A DNA stretch of 34,289 nt, taken from Caldifarciminota bacterium (GTDB lineage: Bacteria > Hydrothermota > Tepidihabitantia > SM23-42 > JAOAFX01). Each line of letters begins with the position of its first letter. Positions within the stretch are counted from its first letter, which is position 1. Made by a program: the position numbers and the translations under genes. Under the pieces are notes generated by a model that saw nothing but the letters and a program-made list of their open reading frames with translations, ran no database searches and was not told where the DNA came from. The stretch is taken from contig JAOAFX010000014.1 in assembly GCA_026416055.1 (NCBI GenBank), forward strand, positions 1 through 34,289. The letters run 5' to 3'. Shown here piece by piece: positions 8,401 to 14,798 of this stretch.

Positions 8401-8614
8401 CGTTTTTATCTAATTTATAGAAAACACAAGGTAAGTTTTCTTCTTTAATGAGCTGGACTAAAGCGGTGGTTTTGCCATAACCGGCGTCAGCACATATTAA
8501 AATAAGTTTTTTATCAAGATTCTCTTTAAGTATCTTCAATAATCTTTCCCGGTGTAAGATTTTTCCCTTTAATTGTGGTGGTTGAAGCTTGGTTTGCAAC
8601 ACCAAATTCTGCAT
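5444..8614 (-). CDS. MalT-like STAND ATPase fused to SARP winged helix and BTAD
   Basis: 1056 residues. The N-terminal NTPase has Walker A ADAGYGKTT (42-50), close to the MalT form, and Walker B IVIDDYH (~131-137). A long TPR-like helical region spans ~340-800. Near residue 815 a new domain begins with 'LFVFGKPRI', an OmpR-type winged helix (FSREELIEIFWPD, then LRTALYYLRKALGD). Residues ~905-1056 form a bacterial transcriptional activator domain (LYQGSL...W, R.QYEEKYL, then helices). The architecture is that of large STAND/SARP activators in which ligand and ATP control oligomerisation and DNA binding. The DNA-binding module is SARP-type, not the LuxR helix-turn-helix of MalT. The likely target is the adjacent propeller promoter. 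The ATG at 8614 lies just 6 bases after a -10 box with no ribosome site, so the mRNA is probably leaderless. Confidence 0.9.
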   Translation of the reverse strand: MQNLVLQTKLQPPQLKGKILHRERLLKILKENLDKKLILICADAGYGKTTALVQLIKEENLPCVFYKLDKNDGDLSVFISHLIFGFKQVQEDLGVQTEKMLVQNGKLVSNYEFMFGTLINEFIEKRRGELFIVIDDYHILSEDSRVHKALEYFIEYLPDNIHVIIATRTIPPIPSIARWKLKQYLFELSREDLKFNEHEIKALLENIYNLTLTLEELKIIANQTEGWITGIQLILQYASRAKGAIKEKLIDIMEQEQSLFDYFTSELMSNEPLIIQDFLKKSSVLEVVTPEICDAVMEVKEARKILRDIQKRNIFISILGSNQYRYHPLFRHFLLNKLDPALKRNLYFKAAEYYREKKFFEQAIDYYVKAENYERAGELISQYGEMLIEQAKFFILEKWLNQIPDYVFDHYPRLLWLQSIIYHNDGKFDKALNLLNQIESYLLNQKDKTGLTQIFYEQGVIHWRCNRYKEALISLKKAIRICPASQIKLKERIYNLIGLTVWDCIGVKQAKHYLLKAQNLIKKLSDFHEHLTIEANLAMVDYELGNISKAFNSFHLLIAKIGTHYSYGRGTLFLNAVRIVLDYGDIDGAEKILNNGYTLCKDYNDPHSLAALNLASSLVYIEKQEWNKAEGYLKEALQKYLKLGINRYTGLTYLYYATLKNCQKNQKEAEYYLSQAYNYKGKSDDIFYVSLLIETCLLELLAGTYNKAKRTSVRCLNLAKRINSKSKMFETFLLRAAIMASTGKIDKGVQLLKQNIQVARKYGYGGILSRALKRIPHLFELSQLLLEQGNLKSSDANYLSGLIKKLSDMSAISEAIKLFVFGKPRIYKGKIEIGIKDLFVEKAAKLFVLFALHPDKRFSREELIEIFWPDTEPPKGGKNLRTALYYLRKALGDVIIYSNKGYQLKENISLWVDAREFDNLISQLADKKISRNSAILINRAKMLYQGSLCEGWYDSWVDDLRRQYEEKYLNILLSLAQIYARKSRLGQYIDIYEEIIKIDPFNEEHYRNLMVAYSRMRKFQNIKHTYARLEKLLANEFNKEPEPETQVLFKRLTSTR

Positions 8615-8620
8615 AAATAA

Positions 8621-8648
8621 ATTCTATTAAATTAATGCAGTAAGTCAA
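8621..8648 (-). promoter_or_regulatory. Promoter of the STAND/SARP regulator, apparently leaderless
   Basis: The minus strand has TTGACT (8643-8648), a 16-base spacer and TAGAAT (8621-8626). The regulator ATG follows 6 bases later and no Shine-Dalgarno sequence is present. Confidence 0.65.
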
Positions 8649-8708
8649 CACTCAGATACTTAATAAAGAAGATTGCTTTTGTATTTTAAATCAATGTGTA
8701 ACCTGCTT

Positions 8709-9716
8709 TTATTTTATTTTGACAATCTTCACAGGTTTGAGTCTTCTGTTTTCAGTTATTAAAAAATAGACCCCAGCTTTTAAATCCCATCCAATACAAT
8801 CACCCTTGTATTCTTTTACCATTTTCCCCATAGCATCATAAACCCTGAATAAATTATTCTCAAGACCGTTCAATCGTAAAAAAGAACTAAAATGGGTAGA
8901 GAATTTTGGTAGTCCGTAATTGGAAATAGATTTTCTTGCATTATAATCTTCCTCAATACCTATGTTCCAATCAATGTTCCCTGCAATATCATATTTTCTA
9001 TTACCTGCAAAGTTTTCGCTCCAGGCAATAAAATAACGGCCGTTGAATCCTGAAATTATATCACACCCGTACTGGGCACGATTAGAATTAGATATTCTAA
9101 AAGCAGGACCAATCGGATTTCCTGTCGTGGTATACTTCCTCATATATATGCGTCCACTGTCCGAATAGGTAACACAATAGTGTATCCCATCAAAACAAAG
9201 TCCTAATGAATACCTGTCCAACTGATATGAAGACGCAATTGTAAATGTATTTCCAATGGGTGCTCCAGTCCCGCTGGAAACGAGACAACCTTTTAGAACT
9301 TGTATATCTTCAACCCAGACTACTAAAATATTCGTTCCATCAAAGGCCATTCTGATCTGACGCGGAGTTACGAGCGAAGTCGCTATTACTGTGCTACTAC
9401 TCATTGAACCATTTGCCCATACAAACCTACCGACTATTTGCGAGCCACCTGATGATGCAACAAAAAACTTTGAACCAACAAAAATTACTGATGGATAGAA
9501 AAAAAAGGGGTATTGCGCAATAATGAAAGCGGTATCTATTATGGTACCAGAGGGCGCTACCCGTGCACCCTTGCAAACATATTGTGACGAATTGGACCAA
9601 ACTACGAGACTTATCCCATCACCAAAAGCAACATCTGGAAAAGCTTCTAAGGAAGGACCGGTGGAGATAATTATTGTATTGATTGTATCACACTGGGGAG
9701 TAACCCGTACTCCCAT
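8709..9716 (-). CDS. Secreted repeat protein, C-terminal part after an in-frame TGA
   Basis: 335 residues in the same frame as the 9732-10031 part, separated from it only by TGA 9732-9734. The sequence consists of ~50-residue units ending in the pattern 'V.V.W......I.G..V...G..I', typical of secreted beta-sheet or propeller proteins. Near the C-terminus lies 'FRVYDAMGKMVKEYKGD...LKAGVYFL' ending VKIVKIK, a sorting domain matching that of the 805-residue propeller protein. The ATG at 9716 is internal and lacks a ribosome site, so this is probably not an independent gene. It is either the broken half of a pseudogene or the readthrough part of a full 440-residue protein. No enzymatic motif was seen. 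Confidence 0.75.
   Translation of the reverse strand: MGVRVTPQCDTINTIIISTGPSLEAFPDVAFGDGISLVVWSNSSQYVCKGARVAPSGTIIDTAFIIAQYPFFFYPSVIFVGSKFFVASSGGSQIVGRFVWANGSMSSSTVIATSLVTPRQIRMAFDGTNILVVWVEDIQVLKGCLVSSGTGAPIGNTFTIASSYQLDRYSLGLCFDGIHYCVTYSDSGRIYMRKYTTTGNPIGPAFRISNSNRAQYGCDIISGFNGRYFIAWSENFAGNRKYDIAGNIDWNIGIEEDYNARKSISNYGLPKFSTHFSSFLRLNGLENNLFRVYDAMGKMVKEYKGDCIGWDLKAGVYFLITENRRLKPVKIVKIK
9696..9714 (-). other. Perfect hairpin 17 bases downstream of the in-frame TGA
   Basis: Minus strand GGGAGTA and TACTCCC pair around CGGGT. The apical loop begins 24 bases after the TGA, within the spacing reported for bacterial SECIS elements. It is coding sequence and may be chance. Confidence 0.4.
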
Positions 9717-9731
9717 AATATCACCAGCACT

Positions 9732-10031
9732 TCAACATCCGTGGCGAAATACGACTAAAAAATTCGTTCCGTCATAAACCACCCTGGGAGAATGTTCACG
9801 GGGTGAGTGTCCTACCGAAGAATCACGATGAAGCATTTTGCCATTAGGGTCAATTACCACACCGTTATTGCTCACCCGTGCCCCATAAATTGTCTCCAGT
9901 TCTCCCATGTAACGTTTGTCCCACCAGAAAACATAATATTGATTATTCGCTTTTATTACACAAGGGTCAACCTGGTCTGAATCCGCTGAACAAACCACAA
10001 AATCTGCACAAAACATTAAAATTAACAACAT
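9732..10031 (-). CDS. Secreted repeat protein, N-terminal part ending at an in-frame TGA
   Basis: 99 residues: signal peptide MLLILMFCADFVVCSA, then a repeat unit containing YYVFWWDKR and IYGARVSNNG, and the start of another (YDGTNFLVVFRHGC). It ends at TGA. The ATG at 10031 has a strong AAGGAGG ribosome site, so this is the true start of the gene whose remainder is 8709-9716. After the stop the same frame continues SAGDIMGVRVTP, exactly what the repeat should contain. A CGA-to-TGA change (Arg to stop) would explain the break and fits the 'RSG..DI.G.RV' style of such repeats. Confidence 0.75.
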   Translation of the reverse strand: MLLILMFCADFVVCSADSDQVDPCVIKANNQYYVFWWDKRYMGELETIYGARVSNNGVVIDPNGKMLHRDSSVGHSPREHSPRVVYDGTNFLVVFRHGC

Positions 10032-10272
10032 TTTGACCTCCTTGTTCAGTTGCTAATTGAGCGATATATATTTTCACTTATGTAATCATAATCGTTACTA
10101 TGTCCAATTTTTAAAAAAGGTACACTCTCCAGCATCGGCTCTATCAATTATTGGCGTGATCATTCAGTCAATGTTTGTGAATTCCAAAATTAAATATGCA
10201 TTTTACTGCAAACATATAACAAATAATCATCTTATAAAAGTTCAAAAAATACTGTAAAGGACAGGGGAATGA

Positions 10273-10530
10273 GAATTTGCAAGAAAAGAATATTTACAGG
10301 CATTTAAGTTATTCCGTGGTGAGCCATTCAAAAAGAATTTTGATAACTGGTCAGTGGATATGAGATTTAAAATATTGACCCAGTTTGAAACTGAAGCAAT
10401 AAATTTTGCAAAGAGTTGTATTGAACATAAAAATCTTGCGGATGCCCGAAAAATTTTACAGAAAGTTTTAAAGATTATTCCGGATTCAGAAGAAGCAAAA
10501 AGATTGCTGGATGGTTTAATTGCAATGTAG
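10273..10530 (+). pseudogene. Remnant of a second BTAD (SARP-type) regulator
   Basis: A + strand frame of 85 codons without a proper start runs to TAG at 10528. It reads EFARKEYLQAFKLFRGEPF, then NFDNWSVDMR, and ends in a TPR-like helix pair (ADARKILQKVLKIIPDSEEAKRLL). It aligns with the BTAD end of the 5444-8614 regulator (LYQGSL...WYDSWVDDLR...; IYEEIIKIDPFNEEHYRNLM). A TGA lies just upstream in frame, and no winged helix or ATPase is recognisable before it. I read it as the surviving 3' end of a deleted paralogue on the opposite strand. Confidence 0.65.
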
Positions 10531-10531
10531 G

Positions 10532-10549
10532 GCAAACCTTCGGGTTTGC
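10532..10549 (+). terminator. UUCG-capped hairpin after the BTAD remnant
   Basis: GCAAACC-TTCG-GGTTTGC is a perfect 7-bp stem with a TTCG tetraloop immediately after the TAG at 10528. It is followed only by ATTTAATT, so termination may be weak. It is one of the 18-nt GCA...TGC palindromes. Confidence 0.5.
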
Positions 10550-10564
10550 ATTTAATTCAAAATC

Positions 10565-10597
10565 AAATAAAAAGGGCAAGGTTTTAGCCTTGCCCTT
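10565..10597 (-). terminator. Intrinsic terminator of the polysaccharide operon
   Basis: AAGGGCAAGG (10572-10581) pairs with CCTTGCCCTT (10588-10597) around a 6-base loop. On the minus strand the stem is followed by TTTTTATTT. It lies just beyond the YfiM-like gene at 10620. Its core 10576-10593 is the same 18-nt palindrome as 2474-2491. Confidence 0.8.
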
Positions 10598-10619
10598 CAT
10601 AAATCTAAAGTTTAGGTAG

Positions 10620-11045
10620 TTAATACTTATGAACAAACGCGAAGTAGCCCATCACCAATCCTGCTCCATCCCAGCATAGATCTTTCCAGGAAAAAAACCC
10701 TTTTTTCTTTTTATCATAAATTTCTTTCCCAAGTCCAACGAATGCAGTAAACGATATTGAAAAGATTTTGCTTTGATTTTCATCGTGATTCAAACGATTG
10801 GCAAGAGTATGATAACTGAGTCCAACGATTGAAGCACAAAAATAAAAATGCAGAAACTTATCCTGAGCAAACCATTTATCGCCTGGATATTTAATTGCTG
10901 ATTTAACTTCGGGATGAACATCTAATCGGGATTTTATGGTATCAGAGAGAGAATCTTGCTTTTGTGATACTCCGATTGTGATAAGAGAAAAGATTAGAAA
11001 AAGAATTTTATAGACGAGACAATCAAAATATTTTAAAGAACTCAT
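10620..11045 (-). CDS. YfiM-like (DUF2279-type) small membrane protein
   Basis: 141 residues. A hydrophobic N-terminal segment (~13-27) acts as a signal or anchor. After residue ~60 come the conserved features of the YfiM / VanZ-like superfamily: DKFLHF, a central hydrophobic helix, GLGKEIYDKKKKG, then FSWKDLCWDGAGLVMGY. Members are small envelope proteins of unknown biochemical role. The ATG overlaps the UbiA stop by 4 bases (ATGA), implying coupled translation. It is the last gene before the 10565-10597 terminator, so it belongs to the polysaccharide operon. The family assignment is from motif recall; a specific function cannot be given. Confidence 0.7.
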   Translation of the reverse strand: MSSLKYFDCLVYKILFLIFSLITIGVSQKQDSLSDTIKSRLDVHPEVKSAIKYPGDKWFAQDKFLHFYFCASIVGLSYHTLANRLNHDENQSKIFSISFTAFVGLGKEIYDKKKKGFFSWKDLCWDGAGLVMGYFAFVHKY

Positions 11046-11953
11046 AGTGAGGGATAATTAATTCCGAACCTATTTTTATAATAAATGCGGAGAAACAGAA
11101 AGATTGATAAAACGATGAAAAGGAAATGAGGAAAAATTATTCCCACCACCAGTATGAGCAATGGTCCACCTATCCTGATTGACAGCTTTATAAATTTCTC
11201 ATCACCTTGGATACCAGCGGCTAAAAATAATGGGAAGGAAATGACTGCCGGGATGAGGCATAGATAATCTTTTACAATAAACGATGATATTATGCAGAGT
11301 GTGATCAATAACAGACCAAGACGAGCAGAATTCTTTTTACCGAGTAATACTCCTGTAGTAATATATCCACAATTTTTATCACCATCAACATCAAGGATTG
11401 TAGTATTAACAAATATAGCGCTAACTGCAAAGAAATATGGAATTGAGGCGATGATAGTCTGGATGGAAAAGTGATTTGTAGTTACCCAGCCCAAAGAGAA
11501 GTTCAAAATTCCATAGCCTGTTCCATTGATGAGGAAATCCAGAAAGGGGACTGCTTTAAGTTTGAGCGGAGGGAAAGAATAAAAAATCCCCGAGAAAAAA
11601 GAAAAAACCATTAATATTATTGAAGTTACTGGCAGTTTGAATGAGAATATTATAGTTATAAGCAACAATACCAGTATTGTGATAAATGCCGAACGGAGTG
11701 ATATTATTTTTTCAGCGATGAGTAGATGTTTTTGATTTATGGCATCAGTCTTTCTATCCGCGATTTGATTCAGAATATAAAGGATTGATATCAATGAAGT
11801 GTAGGCAATCGCTGTATGGACAAAGATTTTGCTAAAAGAAAATCGCTCACCACCTGCCTTTAAATATCCGATTAAAAAAAATGCCCAGACTGGAATAAGC
11901 AGAATTGGTCGGACAAGAAAGATGTAGTCCCAGATTGTATTTTTATAACGCAT
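11042..11953 (-). CDS. UbiA-family prenyltransferase
   Basis: 303 residues, mostly hydrophobic, consistent with eight or nine membrane helices. The first Asp-rich motif, NQIADRKTD (62-70), matches NxxxDxxxD. The second, LDVDGDKN (~186-193), matches the second DxxxD site. These bind Mg and the prenyl diphosphate in UbiA enzymes. The acceptor cannot be read from sequence: aromatic precursors (quinones, haem) are usual, but the superfamily also contains the decaprenyl-phosphate phosphoribosyl transferase of mycobacterial wall synthesis. The position between a Wzi-like barrel and a YfiM-like protein in a polysaccharide operon favours an envelope lipid role (inference). The stop overlaps the next gene by 4 bases; the start lies 9 bases after the preceding stop. 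Confidence 0.88.
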   Translation of the reverse strand: MRYKNTIWDYIFLVRPILLIPVWAFFLIGYLKAGGERFSFSKIFVHTAIAYTSLISILYILNQIADRKTDAINQKHLLIAEKIISLRSAFITILVLLLITIIFSFKLPVTSIILMVFSFFSGIFYSFPPLKLKAVPFLDFLINGTGYGILNFSLGWVTTNHFSIQTIIASIPYFFAVSAIFVNTTILDVDGDKNCGYITTGVLLGKKNSARLGLLLITLCIISSFIVKDYLCLIPAVISFPLFLAAGIQGDEKFIKLSIRIGGPLLILVVGIIFPHFLFIVLSIFLFLRIYYKNRFGINYPSL

Positions 11954-11962
11954 ATAATTGAT

Positions 11963-13363
11963 TTAAAGGTGCAAAAAACCGACCTGTATCCGCAGGAGAA
12001 TGGAATTCTTCTTGGCATACCTGGTATGATTATAATTATTAATATTCAAATAACCAAGTGATGATTCAAAAAAGAGAAGATTTCTATAAAATAACCTTAT
12101 TCCAGTAGTGAGGCACACTGCATTCTGGGTAACACCGGACAGATAGTTGTCTTCAGGAAAAAATGTTCCCGGCACACGCGGGTTTTCAGGTATGGGCCAG
12201 ATAGAATTTACATTATTTTCGCCTTTGCGTGAATAAGAGCCAGTGAAGAAGATATCAAAATTTTCATTAAAATGGTGAATATATTTGGCGTATAGCTCAT
12301 CGCAATCAGGACCATATGGAAAACCGATTGGATATCCATAATACATGTATCTCTGATATGGTGCATATATGCAATATATCCATCGCGATAGAAGATGATA
12401 TTCTATTATGAGAAAATTATTAGATACCAGAAAGTCAGCAAACTCGGCACCAAAATTTACTCCATAGTGATTGGGCTCACCATTGGGGTCGGGTTCAAGT
12501 TGATAATCGTCGATTAATAATGCTGAATATAATGTAGAATTTTTTAAAAAAATTTTTGCATCAAGATGGAAGAATAAATCTGCGTCCTTATTCCAGTTAT
12601 GTTGAAGAGTGTGAATAAAAACAAGGGGATTGAAATGATAAGGCATCAAAGCGTAATTTTCTCCACCCTGGGTTGCGGCTTCAGAAAAACTGCAAGTAAA
12701 CCAGTTTACAGGTGTAAATTCAAGTCTTTTTATGATTAAATATCGTCGAGCATTTATTAATGTAGTAATCGTATCCCCTATATACTCCACTGGTTTACAA
12801 TACATATCATCAAGCCGGCTCAAAAAATATGTTAGTTGAATATTTTTTGCAGTTAGTCGATAATGGAACCAATCAAGAGGTGGCCCATAGCCAGAAAGTA
12901 GCATATTATATCTTGGTGATGGACCTATGGAAAATCTTTCCCTGCCGATAAAAATTCCGAAGTTATCTTTATCATATCGTGCGTAAACTCTCTCATAATC
13001 AGCAGAGAAAAGATTTTTGAATACTTTATTTGGCGGTAAGCTGTCAGTACCAAATTTGACATCGGGCTGCAAATAAAGGAAAAAATTTGAGAATTTATAA
13101 TTAACCATCGGCTTGAATCGGCCAACCTTCACTGTATCAATTTTTATATTTAATGAAAGGTTGGGTAACCATAGGCGATTATATAGCAATTTTGCATTAT
13201 GATCCGTGCAGCTCCACTTTGCTATGGAATCATATATGAATGAATATGGCTTAACACCCTGAAATTTTGTGTGAATACAACCTCTTACCTGGAGTTCCTC
13301 AAGAATTTCATTCTGCCAGGAATCGATAGGATATATGATGAGAAAAATGGATAAAGCGATCAT
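11963..13363 (-). CDS. Wzi-like capsule-assembly outer-membrane beta-barrel
   Basis: 466 residues. A short signal sequence (IALSIFLIIYP) is followed by alternating hydrophobic/polar strands typical of an outer-membrane barrel. The middle contains GRERFSIGPSPRYNMLLSGYGPPLD-type sequence (~residues 140-165), the landmark of the Cap_assemb_Wzi family: a 'GR....GPS....L.S....P.D' segment followed by short barrel strands. Wzi proteins attach capsule polysaccharide to the outer surface. The C-terminus ends in an amphipathic strand (ILLRIQVGFLHL), as expected for a barrel. It lies 97 bases after the sugar transferase and 9 bases before UbiA, within the polysaccharide operon. No ribosome site precedes the ATG at 13363. 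Confidence 0.75.
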   Translation of the reverse strand: MIALSIFLIIYPIDSWQNEILEELQVRGCIHTKFQGVKPYSFIYDSIAKWSCTDHNAKLLYNRLWLPNLSLNIKIDTVKVGRFKPMVNYKFSNFFLYLQPDVKFGTDSLPPNKVFKNLFSADYERVYARYDKDNFGIFIGRERFSIGPSPRYNMLLSGYGPPLDWFHYRLTAKNIQLTYFLSRLDDMYCKPVEYIGDTITTLINARRYLIIKRLEFTPVNWFTCSFSEAATQGGENYALMPYHFNPLVFIHTLQHNWNKDADLFFHLDAKIFLKNSTLYSALLIDDYQLEPDPNGEPNHYGVNFGAEFADFLVSNNFLIIEYHLLSRWIYCIYAPYQRYMYYGYPIGFPYGPDCDELYAKYIHHFNENFDIFFTGSYSRKGENNVNSIWPIPENPRVPGTFFPEDNYLSGVTQNAVCLTTGIRLFYRNLLFFESSLGYLNINNYNHTRYAKKNSILLRIQVGFLHL

Positions 13364-13460
13364 AAAAAATATTTTATCACATAATTCGAGGATGAAATAC
13401 TACAGTTAAGTAATTGTATATTTATACTAAGCAACCAAGAGTATCCACTATAAACATCTA

Positions 13461-14786
13461 TTAATAAGCGCCTTTTCCTAACAATACTGCAGGGATTGTC
13501 TGGAAAAGTAATTTTATATCAAGGGTCAGAGAACGATTCAGAACGTATATCAGGTCTAAAAATATCGATGAGTCACAGGGCATACTGCCCCGACCATAAA
13601 CCTGCCAGAGACCACTTATCCCCGGCTTAATTTTAAGTCTATCTTTGTGCCAGTCTTTATAATATTTTACTTCATAAGGTATAGGCGGTCGGGGACCGAT
13701 CAGTGTCATATCTCCTTTCAACACATTCAAAAACTGCGGGAATTCATCGATCGAAGTGCGGCGCAAAATTTTGCCTACCCTTGTGACTTCTGAGTAATTT
13801 ATAATCTTGCCTTTAGATGTTTTATTCTCAATGAACGATTTGAATTCTTCTTCTCTTTCTTTCTGGGAGGTGTTATAATACATTGAGCGGAATTTATACA
13901 GTGTAAACTCTTTTCCATCTTTTCCACACCTTTTTTGTTTGTATATTACTGGACCTCTTGAATCTAACTTGATTGCCAGAGCAATGATTATAAAGAATGG
14001 CAGAAAGATAAGAAGAAATAATAGGGAGATAATAACATCAATAACCCTGCGTACAACTGCCTGCCACTTCCTTTCCAGGTTGAATTTTAGTGACATAACT
14101 GGCAGATTATCAATCTTGCACCATTCCCATTTCAATGGAAGATCATTGAGCAGGCTGGCTGCCACATGGATTCTTTGCCCCGGTGCTGCATATTCATGGA
14201 TTTTTTTGTATAATTCGCCAAAATCATTCACCTCGCAATGCAAAAATACATCTTTTGACTTTGAGCAAATTTCCTTACAACTGGAATTGATTAAATTTAT
14301 TCCCACAGTGTTGTTCTCGTTAAAAAACTGACTGAACTGGACAAATTTTTCTTGCGGACCCACATATTTAAAAATAATCCTCTGCGCCGGGTTTGAGAAA
14401 TATATAGAAAGGAACCTTGGAATTATGAATAAACGCAGGAATGAAATGATTAAAGGATAGGTAATGAAGAAGAAGTAAAATATAAATCCACGGCTGTTTA
14501 TAAGAAAATAAAACTTGGTCAAAAAGCCAATAAGTACATAACTGATGAAAGAAATTATCCAGACATTTACCAGCTTAAAAAATACCCTTCCGGACTGGAT
14601 ATAGTAGTAATGATTGTAGAGGTCATGGAAATATGCAATCAGAATGATGGTTAGGATAAGGAATATCAAAGTAGGCAACTGATTGGGTATGAAGTGAATG
14701 CCTCCATGATAGCGCAGAAATTTGGCAAGTAAAAAAGATAAAATGATCGCAACGATGTCGGTTATTAAGAAAAATATTTTCAGCAT
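13461..14786 (-). CDS. Initiating polyprenyl-phosphate sugar phosphotransferase (WbaP/CpsE type)
   Basis: 441 residues. The N-terminal half has four to five membrane helices and a Rossmann-like soluble part (~150-225). At ~245 a re-entrant helix (RRVIDVIISLLFLLIFLPFF) begins the catalytic bac_transf domain: GPVIYKQKRCGKDGKEF, LYKFRSM, LRRTSIDEFPQ with the catalytic Asp-Glu, GDMTLIGPRP and KPGISGLWQVYGR. These enzymes transfer a sugar-1-phosphate from a nucleotide sugar to undecaprenyl phosphate at the inner membrane, the first step of repeat-unit assembly. AGGG precedes the ATG. The gene starts 12 bases after the aminotransferase stop. The sugar is unknown, but the three preceding enzymes make an amino-uronic acid. 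Confidence 0.93.
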   Translation of the reverse strand: MLKIFFLITDIVAIILSFLLAKFLRYHGGIHFIPNQLPTLIFLILTIILIAYFHDLYNHYYYIQSGRVFFKLVNVWIISFISYVLIGFLTKFYFLINSRGFIFYFFFITYPLIISFLRLFIIPRFLSIYFSNPAQRIIFKYVGPQEKFVQFSQFFNENNTVGINLINSSCKEICSKSKDVFLHCEVNDFGELYKKIHEYAAPGQRIHVAASLLNDLPLKWEWCKIDNLPVMSLKFNLERKWQAVVRRVIDVIISLLFLLIFLPFFIIIALAIKLDSRGPVIYKQKRCGKDGKEFTLYKFRSMYYNTSQKEREEEFKSFIENKTSKGKIINYSEVTRVGKILRRTSIDEFPQFLNVLKGDMTLIGPRPPIPYEVKYYKDWHKDRLKIKPGISGLWQVYGRGSMPCDSSIFLDLIYVLNRSLTLDIKLLFQTIPAVLLGKGAY

Positions 14787-14798
14787 TTGACCCTGCGT

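Noticed and set aside
10057-10257. Open + strand frame of 66 codons upstream of the BTAD remnant
   Set aside because: No ribosome site or recognisable domain, AT-driven composition, and it overlaps the leader of the minus-strand secreted protein.
13364-13460. Possible leaderless promoter before the Wzi-like gene (TAAAAT close to the ATG)
   Set aside because: No acceptable -35 at normal spacing; the gene is in an operon and the box may be chance in AT-rich DNA.
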